From positions 76,790,159 through 76,854,158 of the forward strand of contig CM071573.1 of NCBI GenBank assembly GCA_036426205.1: a stretch of DNA of 64,000 nucleotides, in the 5' to 3' direction. The notes beneath the pieces are model-generated. The model worked only from the letters and a program-made list of their open reading frames with translations, ran no database searches and was not told the origin of the DNA. Made by a program: the position numbers and the translations under genes. Positions 1 to 12,649 of the stretch are shown here, one piece after another; positions within the stretch are counted from its first letter, which is position 1, and each line of letters begins with the position of its first letter. Origin of the DNA: Ascaphus truei (Eukaryota > Chordata > Amphibia > Anura > Ascaphidae).

Positions 1-48
1 CAAGATCCCTTAGAGGCCGCCCCTAGTGGCCGATGGCGAGACCGCGTT

Positions 49-78
49 TTGAAAAGACAAAAAAAATAGTCTTTTCAA
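49..78. repeat. Perfect 10-bp hairpin
   Basis: TTGAAAAGAC and GTCTTTTCAA flank an A-rich loop of about 10 nt, inside GC-rich sequence at the window edge. Could be the tip of a palindromic repeat; too short to classify. Confidence 0.4.
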
Positions 79-260
79 GCGGCGGCCCCGTCACGGTCAT
101 GTGAGCATTTCAGCCAATCACGGCGAACCAGCTCTGTGATGTCATAGCCATGCCTCAACCATACCCCCTATCAGCTGAAACAGTATAGGCAGAGATTGCT
201 TGAGTGTCGGGCGCGCGCCATGCCATGTGTGCACGCGCTCAAGCACACAGTGTAATCAGC

Positions 261-752
261 CTTAGGCCACGGACATGGTCAGCGCTTAGGCGCTGACCCG
301 TGCTGACGCTCGGCAGTGAGCCCCTGCAGCCGCAATGAGAGTGGCTTTTGCAGGGGCTAGCGCACGCTTCTGCAGGCGTGTGGAAGCGTGCTGACTTTCA
401 TCCGACAGTCGGATTTTAGTTTGAGTGCTGAGTCCGCTCACGTGACTCCAAACCAGCCAATGAGGAGAGGTGAGTGGAGCAGGGGGAGACATGTGGACGG
501 GGGAGAGACTGTCTGGCAGGGGGGTGACTTGTTGCTCGCGGGGTGAGTTGTTGCGGGGGGGGGGGGGAAGGAGGAGGGCTGCCAGCAGGGTGTGTGAGTT
601 GATGCACGCAGGGTTGATGTCCCACCTCCCGTGCCCCGCCTTGCAAGCGCGCTCACTACCTCGCCGGCCAGGCAAAAGCTCCTGCTTGTGCTGGCCAGGC
701 ACAGCGTGAGCGCTCCTCAGCACGAGAGGCAGGAGTATGGACACGGCCTTAG
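261..752. mobile_element. Candidate GC-rich non-autonomous DNA transposon
   Basis: Opens with CTTAGGCCACGGACATGG and closes with GTATGGACACGGCCTTAG, imperfect terminal inverted repeats. The interior is GC-rich with a G-run (about 553-567) and GCCAATGAGG-type words shared with the GC-rich part of the duplicated block. Frames here are shadows. Superfamily unclear. Confidence 0.4.
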
Positions 753-1795
753 TTGTGATATATTTGAAGACACAGCTTCCCATGTAAGCAAAGGCCTGAA
801 TCTCCTCTATTGACCATGGGGCTAGGTTTGGGGAAAAGTTTGGGTCAAATGATTACTTTAACTTTAGTTGCTTTTTTCAACATGTCAATTTTGATATAAG
901 GTTTGGTGTTGCCTAAACTTTCAAGCATTAGCCTTCTCCCCATCAACAAGCTTCTTGTGATTTTGCCCTTGAGAAAGTACATTTTTATGCCTGCTTTTTT
1001 GAACATGGATAATATATTATTTGACCCTGTAGCCTTTCTTTCGTTACATAACAGCACATTAAACTATCCCAGCTTTCCTCTGTACAATGAAATTGTGTTT
1101 GAAGGCCAACACCATTTTTTAATCTTTATCTGAAAATGTCACTGGGATTTAACTTTTCACAATCAGATGCTTATGCTTTGATGGTAATTTAAATGCTAGG
1201 AAATTGCCAGTAGGGTCTAATATTCAAGTAAATGGCAAAAAAAAGAACCAAATAGAACCATGTTTCAACCATGTAACACTTTGGTGTCCCACCTAAGAAG
1301 TAGTTACTGTCTTGACATTCAAATAACCTTTGCAACATTTTAGAAAATACTTAACAACAGTGTTCAATCGTGTTTCTATGTTTGTAAATGTCCCACTTCT
1401 GCACCTCGGAGTTAAACCTGGAAAACATTGGTATATTGGGCAAAAATTCAAAGATCTTGGTGGAGAGGAAGACATGTAGGTGGATGAGAAAATAATTATG
1501 ACATGAATGCAGTTTATTAAAATTGTGAGAAAATAGTCCAAATTTGGAAAAATGGTGCAAGGTATACAGTATATCTAGCTATCTTTATATCTGTCATGTG
1601 TTAAGTCTATGGTTGTGTTTCACAGTTCACCCCAATACAATACAGTATGTATTATTTTATTTTAGTTTTTTTTAGAGATATGCTCTTTACCCTATGTTTT
1701 AGTTTTGGGTTAGTTCTTTAAAAAAAAAATCTGTCTTCTAGTCAAATGGTTTTAGTTTTGGATTATGGGGAAAGGGTGAATTTGATGCAAAAACA
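753..1795. other. AT-rich intronic spacer, nothing recognised
   Basis: No TIRs, long ORFs, tandem repeats or splice-bounded exon could be supported here. Short frames at 845-1560 lack any recognisable domain. Confidence 0.6.
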
Positions 1796-1813
1796 AATAA
1801 TCATACTACTGTG

Positions 1814-1816
<3 letters not shown>

Positions 1817-1845
<29 letters not shown>

Positions 1846-1924
1846 CATATATCTTAATATATGATGATATATATAACATATATATATCAATATATATATT
1901 ATATAATATATATTATATATATAT
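1817..1924. repeat. AT microsatellite
   Basis: Imperfect (TA)n with short interruptions such as CATATATCTTAATATATGATG. Confidence 0.9.
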
Positions 1925-1939
1925 AAAAAGAAGGGCAAT

Positions 1940-2327
1940 CTCCATAGCATAATACTGTATATTTAGGAGTTTATTGTTAAAACTAGAGAGGATCTGCACT
2001 CACAAGAGAGTAGAAATATAAAAGCATGTACGAGACAAACTCTAACGTGGCGTCAGTGGGTGAACCAAGTATAACATCTGTGGGTTCCTGCCTCTGATCT
2101 GTGCGTCTTCCAGGTGATAAGTGTGGCTGTATAGACGTCGCTTCCTTCTCCAGCAGCAGTGTATATTTAGGCAACTCGGCGTCTGTGATCACCTGCTGGT
2201 GGGCAGGGGAAGAAACATACCTCCACACTCTCCTCAACACCACGATGATGATGTGACTTCGTGCAGGACCATGGTCAGCTCTAGTTTTAACAATAAACTC
2301 CCTTAAATACAGTATTATGCTATGGAG
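1940..2327. mobile_element. MITE-like element with about 49-bp terminal inverted repeats
   Basis: Left end CTCCATAGCATAATACTGTA continues to GTTTATTGTTAAAACTAGAG; the right end (about 2278-2327) is its reverse complement with a few differences. The 388-bp element has a GC-richer centre and no coding capacity. It lies against an AT microsatellite, so a target duplication cannot be judged. Confidence 0.75.
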
Positions 2328-2700
2328 CATGCGCTTCTATTTCTTTAAGGTATTCTATGATGTGGCAACATCACCCTTGAAGCAGCGGTCCGTTCCATCA
2401 AGATCAACTATCACCTGGTTTTGGACTTGATCTTTTTCACTTTGAACTTTTGCTGGTTTGATTTATTATATATTCAAACAAATCTTTAATTGCATATATT
2501 GAGTTGATATATGTACAGTTTCTCTGTGTATATATAGCACATGTTATTTTTTCATTAGGATATGCACCATTAGTAATTATTAGTGATCAACACTGTCTTT
2601 GATCATTTATCAATGTAAAATCACACTACTTTATTTATCCACTCCCTTACACAAATATTATGACACGCTATAGCGCTACTTAATTGTTTTTTGTTTGTTT
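2328..2700. other. AT-rich spacer, nothing recognised
   Basis: No supported gene or repeat family. Confidence 0.5.
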
Positions 2701-2715
2701 GTGTGTGTGTATATG

Positions 2716-2769
<54 letters not shown>
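2701..2769. repeat. (GT)n/(AT)n microsatellite
   Basis: Short GT run grading into a long pure AT run; a second short AT run occurs at 2871-2889. Confidence 0.95.
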
Positions 2770-2770
<1 letters not shown>

Positions 2771-3125
2771 TTATTTCTGACAGAGTAGAAGATAGGTGAG
2801 ATGGCCCCACTCTCTATACCCCAAAGTAGTTGATTAAAATTAAAAGGTAAATATATATGTTTTACTTAAATATATATATATATATATATCTTTTAAAACC
2901 CACAAATTAGGGTGTGTAAGTCATTAGCTCAGTTGCTCTTCCCGGCTGGGACTGATTGACTGGTTTACAGATAGAGAGACAGGCAACGGGTCAAGTGGAT
3001 GGGATAAAAAAAAAAGAAATACATAGAATTGGAATATTACCCAGTGCCAACCTCCGGGTAACAAAACCCAAATGGTCTTCTTCTGCTGCACTGACGGCCA
3101 TTTAGTGAACCCATGAGCCAAATAT

Positions 3126-3162
3126 TTGCCGATCGATCACAGGAGAATGGATCGATCGGCAA
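3126..3162. repeat. Perfect 13-bp inverted repeat
   Basis: TTGCCGATCGATC (3126-3138) and GATCGATCGGCAA (3150-3162) around an 11-nt loop. Not followed by a T-run; could be the centre of an old palindromic element. Confidence 0.7.
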
Positions 3163-3169
3163 CTTAGCT

Positions 3170-4326
3170 AATTACTTATCATTGTTAATTGTATTGATGC
3201 ACATATTAAAGAGGAACAAATTAAATAAATAAAAAACGGCAGTTTGGACTGCTAAGAATTGTATCATCGGGAGTTTTAGCCGTAAGTCACTATTATTTCT
3301 ATTTTGTGTCTGTTTCACTTGAAACCCAACTCATCTAGTAATGACTGCACATCAGCTTAGTTTACTGATCTAAACGAAACACTGGTTAATTATTCACTGC
3401 AGAAATAGATTTAGCATCCCAGAAATGTCATTTTTAGATATACATGAATTACAGTGTAATTGGTTCATTTGTTTTTTTTTTTAAATAAATACACCATAAG
3501 AAAACAATTGATAAACAATAAACTGTTCTGTTGCATAGTTAAATTTTTAGTTTGAAATCATTATGGTTTATTATCACTCTGTTTGAGCTAACAGCAGCTG
3601 TTACAGTTGAATATTTTACATTGTTCAGTATATTTTTCAAGGCTGGACAGTCTGAATCTATTGCTTTGAAGAGGAGAACATTGTGTACCCAGAAAAGGAA
3701 CATCCAGCAACTATTAATCTCTAGGATATGTGACCTATGGTGAATTTAAAGCAAATTCTCTCGTAGAAAATCGGACTGCGGCTGAATTAAAATGAGGTAA
3801 CATGACCTGCAAAACCTCTTGGGAGCAGCTTTAACTCAGTTAACTGGTGATTTTTTGGAGAATATTCTAGATTTTTTTTCTCCCAGTAGATTGGGCCCCA
3901 AATATTGTCCACAATAGGAAGTTTCCAGGGATGGGTAAAATGTTTACTAGGCAGATTCCTACAGGAGAATCAAACCAGTGATCTTGTCAGGATCACTACT
4001 CCAGATGTAAAGTTCCCCAGTAGATATATTTGTTAAGAGCAGAGCACCACCAGATTGGACATTATTCTGTAATTCATTAGAGACCTGTGAATGTGTAGAA
4101 TATGCCTTACCTAAAATGGATGCCGGGGTGCACTTTAGTCTAACACGTAAAGAGTTAAAGTATTTTGTTAGCTGTCTTTGTATCTGGCTTATCTGTATCT
4201 GGCCCACTTCCTATTTTACCAGGGTTTAAACTGATTGGCTGGCGGAGCCGTCCAACCAGGAAAACTGGAGATCCTTTAGTCCAGCAAGACTGTGGAATTG
4301 GAGGGGGTGGGGGAAGGTGACCTTTA
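3170..4326. other. Intronic spacer, nothing recognised
   Basis: AT-rich and without supported genes, splice-bounded exons or repeat boundaries. Confidence 0.5.
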
Positions 4327-4774
4327 GGTAGGCTGACCATATTTCCTTGAGACAAAAACTGGACATTGGGATGGCAAAAACGAGACGGGGTTATGTAATA
4401 TTCCGTATTCATGAAAAAGTAAGACGATATCAAAAGTTTTATTTATCCCCACACCTCACTGCAGGGCATTTACTTTATTGCGTCAGAAGCACAATGGATT
4501 TCTAGTAGGTTCAGTGGTGGGGGATTAGTTTGCCAGCCGCCAACGCTAAGTAAACAACGATATGAGTACAATGTGGGACTCCGATCGTATTAAGCAGCGA
4601 AAACGTGTTCGCTCCGTCTCTTACTAGCGCTGTTCTCTTTCTGGGCAAGAAGCCTGGCCCTGATTGGATAAAGTAAATGGAATTTCCTCTTTCGTCACAC
4701 TAGTGGTTTTACTGTACGCATTGATTAGCATAGAGCCTTGTGAGAAATAAACAAACCACGTTGGTCAGCCTACC
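4327..4774. mobile_element. MITE with GGTAGGCTGACCA termini
   Basis: GGTAGGCTGACCA at 4327 is matched by TGGTCAGCCTACC at 4762-4774. TTTA flanks both ends. The tandem duplication begins inside this element (4532), so copy B holds only its right-hand part, ending near 11657. Confidence 0.65.
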
Positions 4775-6084
4775 TTTTAGGGGATTTGACCTGTACTATA
4801 GTATAGGAATGAATATCCTTTTGTGGTATTACTGGTATGTTTAATGCTGATGTGTAATTCTGCATAAGCATTGTCCTTAAATATCAATGTATTGTAATAG
4901 CAGATCAGATGAGTACTCAGCAGCTTGCTTGGGTATAACTCTCCCTGCAGCTGCTTTTATAAACTCCAATCTCATTAACCCTTGAACCTGAAGTAGACTG
5001 AATTATTTCTACAACAGGCCTATAGGACAAGCCCTGGAGAAAGAACAGCCTGTCATCAGATCTACATGGAAGGTGGCAATTCATCAAGACAAAGATTGTG
5101 AAGTCAGAGGTGCTGAGATTTGGCGATACAGACAAAGCACTACCCCCCTCTGATGGCTCATCCAGGCTGAGAGCGAGCGCGATCCAACACATTGCGACAA
5201 TGTGTTTTACCTGCATGCGTGCGCACAATTCTTTTGAATTAGTCGCGCTTGCCCATGTCACGTGCGCGGTTCAGCCAATGAGGGTGAACCGCTCACGTGA
5301 CATCATGGCACAACTCCCCCCTGTGCGCGCCACTATGCTGGACCAAATCACTCCCGTGTGCTCTTCCCAGCTGGGCCACGGCCCAAGAAGCATCATATCC
5401 CCTGGATCAGGGACATTGTCGTGTGCCAGGCCCCTCATACAGAACACACTGAAGGAATTATACGATTGTGAATATGAAGACAAAGCTGCTTACGGTATAT
5501 ACTATCTGTAATAATTATATGTGATATTTCCGTGGACAGTGGCCAAATTCCAAGGATAGAAAGGGCATCACTGAAACTTTTCGCATTCATTCTGTGATGA
5601 ATTGGTTTAAAACGAAAGGAACAAAATAAATAGCTTCCCAGTAAAGGGCGTAATAATAACAAATACATGTAAAAAGTGAATAATATGTTTAGTCTGAAAT
5701 TAATTTGGCAAAGGATCATTTGCATCAGAATTTATTAGCAGTATAATGGATGTTAGGCAGTTTTTTTCTGCTAACAATAGTCTAAATTGCCTAATATTTT
5801 TATGTATATAATTGCCAGACGCCAACCATTATTATTCTTTCCCTGTACTTCCCACTGAATACAAACGAGGCAAATTTGTTTTAGCTGGGCTTTTTAACAG
5901 GCACTTGAAATGAATGGTACCCCAGATGTACAAGCACTGATGTAACTAACTCTTGTGCAGCAAATCATACAAAGAACTGTGTTTTATTGTGTGGGATTGT
6001 AATGCATTATCATTGAATCTTCAGTAAAAGTACATTTACAAATATGATCGCCGTGGAATATTAAGATTGTGAGTGCTCTGCGTA

Positions 6085-6306
6085 AAGGCAAAAGGAGGAG
6101 GCTCAGCGAGTAAAGACACAGATTCTGAGAACAATTACACAGTGTTTGCAGCAGCGGAACCTGGCTCAGATCCCGCTGTCAGCAGCCTGTGCAGCAGGCT
6201 CGCATAAAATAGATTGTTAGCTCTACCGGGCAGGGGCTTGTGCAAACATTCTATGTACAGTTCTACATACACTGTTAGCGCTAAACAAAACAAAAACAAT
6301 TATTAT
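6085..6306 (+). mobile_element. tRNA-derived SINE
   Basis: The head carries an A-box-like GGCTCAGCGAGTAAAGACA (about 6100-6118) and a B-box-like CTGGCTCAGATCCCG (about 6161-6175). The tail has TTGTTAGCTCTACCGGGCAG and ACTGTTAGCGCTAAACAAA, ending in an A/T-rich run near 6306. The tail word resembles the L2/MIR type GTAAGCTC...GGGCAGGG end. The core is shortened. The equivalent part of copy B (about 13150-13370) is scrambled. Confidence 0.7.
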
Positions 6307-6897
6307 CCTGTGAGAAACAGGCAGCAGCATGCCGGCTTCAATTAGATATTTTCCTATGGTGCATATTGTTTGCACCTGAATTGCACCACTGTTTCCGTGA
6401 TACATACACGCAAGTCCCTTTGATGTCTAGAACATATGGGGGTTACTTACTAAGGTCTTCCTGCTGCAAACTGGGGCAAACCCAGTTAAAAAGAATTGCA
6501 TCAGATTTATCACACGAAACAAACGCTGTTTTCAACTGGATTTATTTTCCTTGATAGCTATGCTATCCTCATTGCCCTCCTTGACTTCCTATGTTGCCCT
6601 CATTTTGCAGCCGGGAGATTTTAGAAACCCCATGATGTCATGTCTACTAAATATCTGCCCTTCTCTAAATAATCCTGGGCATTACTTAGTTTGGTGATAT
6701 TTGTATATCTTAAATATGATAGCTGCCCCTGATAACGACATACAGTTGTTTAGTTGCACATGATGGTACGGCTCACACTCACATAGAAACACGTAGAATA
6801 ATACAAGTTCACTTTTTCCCATATGTGCTGTTTTATGTGTCTGTTGGTTGGACATACAGTAGTTTTGGATTGATTTGGATTTTGTTGTATTAGGTCA

Positions 6898-7042
6898 CGG
6901 GTAGCCAACGCCAGAGCTCAAGAGCTACCAACTTGTCAACCAAGTTGATTGAGCAACTGATTGAGCTACCTGTGCTGAAGCAAGGATATCCTGAAAACCT
7001 GGCCTGTTGGTAGCTCTTGAGGATTGGAGTTATCTACCCCTG
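6898..7042. mobile_element. hAT-type foldback MITE, copy in duplication A
   Basis: GTAGCCAACGCCAGAGCTCA on the left and GTTGGTAGCTCTTGAGGATT on the right are inverted versions of each other. The middle contains GAGCTACCTGTGCTGAAGCA, the hallmark of the family. The matching copy in duplication B is at about 14567-14712. Confidence 0.75.
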
Positions 7043-7590
7043 TATTACACAATGTATGCAAACCTTTTGTCAACTTATCTAATTAAAGTAAAAAGAAGGA
7101 GATTAAGAACCATTCCTTAGTGAGCTGTGGTCACCGAAAAATGCAATCCTGAGAGATTTCACACAACAATATCTGGTTCTCTCAAGAGCGTGAAGTAAAC
7201 ATGATGACTTGTATAACTATATTTAACAGAGGGACCCCTGCCAAACAAAGAGGTGGCTGGCTGGGACCAACTGGCATTACATTGACACATTGATGGATGA
7301 TGGTTGTAAAGTCACAGAGAGTGACTTGTTACAGAATGACTCAGATTATTTAAACATAGGGAACAAATCCATTTTTATACATAGAAATCTTTCCCTGGTC
7401 GTCCCAGCAGAACTCAACTGCACTCCATGTAACTTTGTATTCAGTCTGTCAACTGTTACCTCAGCTGCTCAACTACCAAAACACAGCTGCAGAGCCCTGG
7501 CAGCATGTCAGAGCTTATCTATGGATGGGGTGCTGGAAGCAACAACTTTGCCAACTATTTACCATTTTTAGATTTGTAAATATCCACTTA

Positions 7591-9063
7591 TGAGGACATA
7601 CCGAAGTCCCAGTGTTACCGAGGACATACCGAAGTCCCAGTGTTACAGAGGACATACCGAAGTCCTAGTGTTACCGAGGACATACTGAAGTCCTAGTGTT
7701 ACCGATTACCCGTGATGACCTACTGACGTTCTAGTGTTATGGGATCACCTAAGTGCCCACATACCCGAGGACATAACTGAAGTCCTAGTGTTACCGAGGA
7801 CATAATGAAGCCCAGTGTTACCGATGCATGACGGAGCCTAGGTGTTACGAGGACATACTGAAGTCCTAGTGTTACCAAGGACCATACTGAAGTCCTAGTG
7901 TACGAGGACATACTGAGTCCAGTGTTACCGAGGACATACCGAAGTCCCATGTATCCACCGTGACATATCATACCGAGTCCAGTGTTATCCGAGGACATAC
8001 CGAGGTCCTAGTGTTACCGAGGACATACCGAAGTCCTATGTTACCGAGGACATACCGAAGTCCTATTGTTACGAGACATACGAAGTCCTAGTGTTACCGA
8101 GTGACTTCGAAGTCCTAGGTTACCGAGGACATACGAAGTCCTAGTGTTACCGAGGACATACCGAGGGTCCTAGTGTTACCGAGGACATACCGAAGTCCTA
8201 TGTGTTACGAGGACATACCGAATCCTAGTGTTACCGAGGACATACCGAAGTCCCAGTGTACCGTGACATACCGAAGTCCCGTGTTCGCTGCGGAGGACAT
8301 ACGAAGTCCTAGTGTTACCGAGGCATACCGAAGTCCTAATGTTACTGAGACATACTGAAGTCCTAGTGTTTACCGAGGACATACCGAGAGTCCAAGTGGT
8401 TACCGAGGACATACCGAGTCCCAGTTTACCGGACATCCGAGTCCTATGTTACCAGGACATAACGAAGTCCTAGTGTTACCGAGGACATAACGAATCCTAG
8501 TGTTACCGAGGACATACCGAAGTCCTAGTGTTACCGAGGACATACCGTAGTCCTAGTGTTAACCGAGGACATACGCGAATACTAGTGTTACCGAGGACAT
8601 ACCGAAGTCCTAGTGTTACCGAGGACTACCGAAGTCCTAGTGTTACCGAGGACATATCGAAGTCCTATGTTACCACGACTACATACCGAAGTCCCAGTGT
8701 TACCGATACAACCGAAGTCCAGTTTTACCGAGGAATACATCCGAAGTCCCAGTGGTTACCGAGGACATACCGAAGTCCTAGTGTTACCGAGGACATACCG
8801 AAGTCCTAATGTTTACCGAGGACATACTGAAGTCCTAGTGTTACCGAGGACATACCGAAGTCCTAGTGTTACGAGGACATACTAGTCCAGTTTTACCGAG
8901 GACATCCGAAGTCCAGTGTTACCGAGGACTACCGAAGTCCTAGTGTTACCGACGACATACCGAAGTCCTAGTGTAACCGAGGACTACCGAAGTCCTAGTG
9001 TTACCGAGGACATACCGAAGTCCTAAGTTGTTACCGAGGACATACCGAAGTCCTAGTGTTACC
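7591..9063 (+). repeat. 28-bp minisatellite array, copy A (about 50 units)
   Basis: Consensus unit is ACCGAGGACATACCGAAG followed by TCCTAGTGTT. Units vary mainly by one-base deletions and by CCGAAG/CTGAAG/ACGAAG changes. Each unit contains AGGAC...GTCCT, a 5-bp inverted pair. It begins after TCCACTTATG and ends at GTTACCAAGTGGAG. Translated frames rich in YRSPSVTED-type repeats are shadows of the array. Confidence 0.97.
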
Positions 9064-9201
9064 AAGTGGAGATGTGCGCACCATGCAAATGTTAATAATA
9101 AAACACACAAAGTAGATGGGGTGAAAATAATAATAATAGGTCTACTTGTATTGGCAGAAGAGGAGGATTGGGAAGGTGCTTGATGGAGGTGGATGCTAGG
9201 G

Positions 9202-9578
9202 CAGGGTGTGCAAAGTGGGGCACTCCCCCAGTGTGTGGCGTGAGAATTTCATGGGGGGGAGCAGTGGCTACCGAGGTCCCCAGCTCTGGGTATTACAGTG
9301 TGCTGCGTGTGTGCTGCTGTGTGGCTGTGTGCTGTTGTGTGATGCTGAGGGATGCTGTGTGCTGCTTGTGATGCTGCTGCTAAGATTGTCTAGCCTCTCC
9401 CCATAGTGCCACTTCCAGGGCCATGTACTTTTCATGGTGATGACAATTATGTGGCCATGGCAACATGACATCACATGACCCTGTAACGTCATTTGACGCC
9501 AGACCGGGGAGGAGTCGGGGCTGAGCTGGGAGGTAAGCAGGCAGGGGGGGCACAGGTTAAAAACTTTGCGCACCCTGC
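9202..9578 (+). mobile_element. hAT-type MITE, duplication copy A
   Basis: Starts with an eroded CAGGGTGTGCAAAGTGGGG and ends with TTTGCGCACCCTG, the terminal inverted repeats of the family seen intact at 32642-32952. A TGCTGTGTGCTG minisatellite (about 9300-9370) is expanded inside it. Confidence 0.75.
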
Positions 9579-9954
9579 TCTAGAGAAAAGAGTAGGAGTG
9601 GTAACTACTATAAACATCAGCAGTTGTACTAGAGCCGCGCGGCCCTGTAGTACTAAAAGATATAACGTCAGGATTCATCAAAATGTTTGTGTTCGGCAAC
9701 AGCCAGTGCCACATTTATTTGTCAGCATGCTATCATCATCGTGTCCTTGGTAGAGGCAGAAAATCGTATCCGCCTCCGCGCAGAACATGTGTTACACAAC
9801 AAGTGTTGGAAGGAGGAGTACGAGTGCGAGCATTGTGAGTGATGACGTACAAACAAAGTGTTTTGTATGACTGCTGCCATAGCAGCAGCCTAGTGTTGTG
9901 AGAAAAACGAAAGAGATGAGATGAGATTTACAATATAAGCTGTTAAATAACAGC

Positions 9955-10270
9955 AGCCACATAATTTGTCATCATTGTCATCACCATGAAAAGTACACAC
10001 AGCCTGGAATGGCACTGTGGGGAGAGGCCAAAATCTTAGCAGCACAGCACACACAGCAAAACATCACACAGCACAAAGCAGCACAAAGCAAACACAGTAG
10101 CACACTGCAGCACACAGTAGCACACAGTAGCACACAGTAGCACACAAGCAGCACACAGCAGCACACAGCAGCACACAGCAGCACACAGCAGCACCAGTAG
10201 CCTACAGCATCACACACAAGCACAAGCACACCAGCAGCACACAACAGCAGCACACAGTTAGCCTACAGCA
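9955..10270 (-). repeat. Inverted partner of the MITE interior plus CAGCACACAG minisatellite, copy A
   Basis: Starts with CCACATAATTTGTCATCA, the reverse complement of sequence inside the neighbouring MITE (about 9375-9455), followed by a (CACAGCAGCA)n array. Arm and array therefore mirror the MITE and its TGC minisatellite. Confidence 0.75.
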
Positions 10271-11411
10271 GTACATAGCAACACAATAATACACAATATA
10301 ACAGACAATATAAAACGTGTGTATCTGACCAGGTTATTAACCTCTGGGTGTGCTTTGGCAGAACTACATGTGAGGAAAGTCAGAGTCAGAAACACCAGCA
10401 TCGTTAGTGCCAGTGTCAACTTCTAGTGGCATTTAAAAGGATTAATTTTTATTCCCATTTTCTGGTGCCCCCAACAAACCAGCACTCACACAGCATTACA
10501 CCACACACGTATTACATGGCTGTTTATACAGTGATTGGCTCAGTGTAGTGCTCCTAGATGTTTCAACAGGGAAGCCATGCTGAGAGTGACGGCCATGGAC
10601 GTACTCGTTTTATTTGAATTTTTTTTGCCCTGTGAAAAACCTATATAAAACATATATAAAACCATGTATTGTTAACCGCAGGGTTTAGTAAGAGAGACTG
10701 AATGAGAAGTGATAGGCTGAGACTTTTGCAAGCTAAGCTACTGCTGCTGAATGAGTCAACTGACTGGGCTGCCACCAGTGCTATCCTGCCCATCGCATAT
10801 TATACTTCTTTAGCTTTGGTAATTATAAATATTCATATAACAATTTTAAAATCAAAAGCCAATATAGCCTTGAATTCAAGCACATGATTATAAAGAAAAA
10901 CTTATATAAAATTTTTTAAGGGATGGTGTACAAAGTATAGCACCACTGCACAGCAGTAGAACCAGCAGTGTTCAAGCATGCCAGAGGAAGGGGCCATGGT
11001 GGAAGCAGCAGAAGCAAGTAGCATGAATGTTGGAGAATGAGAAATGGTATGGGATTGTATAACAATCTACACCATCATTTCCAAAACAAATTATGATCCA
11101 TGACCCAAACTAAAAAAATGGCCAAGATGCAACCAGTGTCAGAAGCTAGTACACACCTTTGTCATATCGCCAACTAATTTCCATGATTGTATTCTGACAT
11201 GGACAAGGTACAAGGAGTACAAGTAGACAAGTTTAGGGCATATATTGGACTAAGTTAATTATTTTCAGGAAGAGGATGAAGAGGATGTTTTATCTCCATT
11301 GTGACCTAAATGAGGAGGCGCTACTAAAAGCGCCACGAACTTCAATGTGCTGTAGACTGGCACTGACCTCTCCAAATAATGGGAATCAGTAAGTAGAACC
11401 TAAAGTACTGT
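10271..11411. other. Rest of duplication A, no recognised element
   Basis: Matches 17906-19061 almost base for base apart from indels. No ORF with a recognisable domain, no TIR and no splice-bounded exon. Confidence 0.5.
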
Positions 11412-12649
11412 GGCGCCAGCCGCCCAACGCTAAGTAAACAACGATATGAGTACAATGTGGGACTCCGATCGTATTAAGCAGCGAAAACGTGTTCGCTCCG
11501 TCTCTTACTAGCGCTGTTCTCTTTGGGCAAGAAGCCTGGCCCTGATTGGTAAAGTAAATGGAATTTCCTCTTTCGTCACACTAGTGGTTTTACTGTACAG
11601 CATTGATTAGCATAGAGCCTTGTGAGAAATAAACAAACCACGTTGGTCAGCCTACCTTTTAGGGGATTTGACCGTACTATAGTATAGGAATGATATCCTT
11701 GTGGTATTACTGGTATGTTTAATGCTGATGTGTAATTCTGCATAAGCATTGTCCTTAATAAAATGTATTGTATAGCAGATCAGATGAGTACTCAGCAGCT
11801 TGCTTGGTATAACTCTCCCTGCAGCTGCTTTTATAAACTCCAATCTCATTAACCCTTGAACCTGAAGTAGACTGAATTATTTCTACAACAGGCCTATAGG
11901 ACAAGCCCTGGAAGAAAACAGCCTGTCATCAGATCTACATGGAAGGTGGCAATTCATCAAGCAAAGATTGTGAAGTCAGAGGTGCTGAGATTTGGCGATA
12001 CGAGACAAGCACTACCCCCCTCTGATGGCTCATCCAGGCTGAGAGCGAGCGCGATCCAACACATTGCGACAATGTGTTTTACCTGCATGCGTGCGCACAA
12101 TTCTTTGAATTAGTCGCGCTTGCCATGTCACGTGCGCGGTTCAGCCATGAGGGTGAACCGCTCACGTGACATCATGGCACAACTCCCCCCTGTGCGCGCC
12201 ACTATGCTGGACCAAATCACTCCGTGTGCTCTTCCCAGCTGGGCCACGCCCAAGAAGCATCATATCCCCTGGATCAGGGACATTGTCGTGTGCAGTGCCC
12301 CTCATACAGAACACACTGAAGGAATTATACGATTGTGAATATAAGACAAAAGCTGCTTACGGTATATACTATCTGTTAATAATTATATGTGATATTTCGT
12401 GGACAGTGGCCAATTCCAGGATAGAAAGGGCATCACTGAAACTTTTCGCATTCATTCTGTGATGAATTGGTTTTAAAAAAGAAAAACAAAATAAATAGCT
12501 TCCCAGTAAAGGGCGTAATAATAACAAATACATGTAAAAAGTGAATAATATGTTTAGTCTGAAATTAATTTGGCAAGGATCATTTGCATCAGAATTTATT
12601 AGCAGTATACGAGTGTGTAGGCGTTTATTTTTTGCTAACAGAGTCTAAA

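Larger units (their letters stand above)
4532..11411 (+). repeat. Tandem duplication, copy A (about 6.9 kb)
   Basis: This block repeats in the same order at 11415-19061. It starts at GCCAGCCGCC and ends at TAAAGTACTGT. It contains a GC-rich segment (5100-5480), a SINE, a hAT foldback copy, a 28-bp minisatellite, a hAT MITE and an inverted minisatellite pair. Most differences from copy B are one-base indels rather than substitutions, which is how long-read consensus error looks. The left breakpoint lies inside a MITE that copy B only has in part. Confidence 0.9.

Noticed and set aside
7591..9063. CRISPR-like array of 28-bp repeats
   Set aside because: Units are directly abutting with no unique spacers, and the context is a eukaryotic genome; it is a minisatellite.
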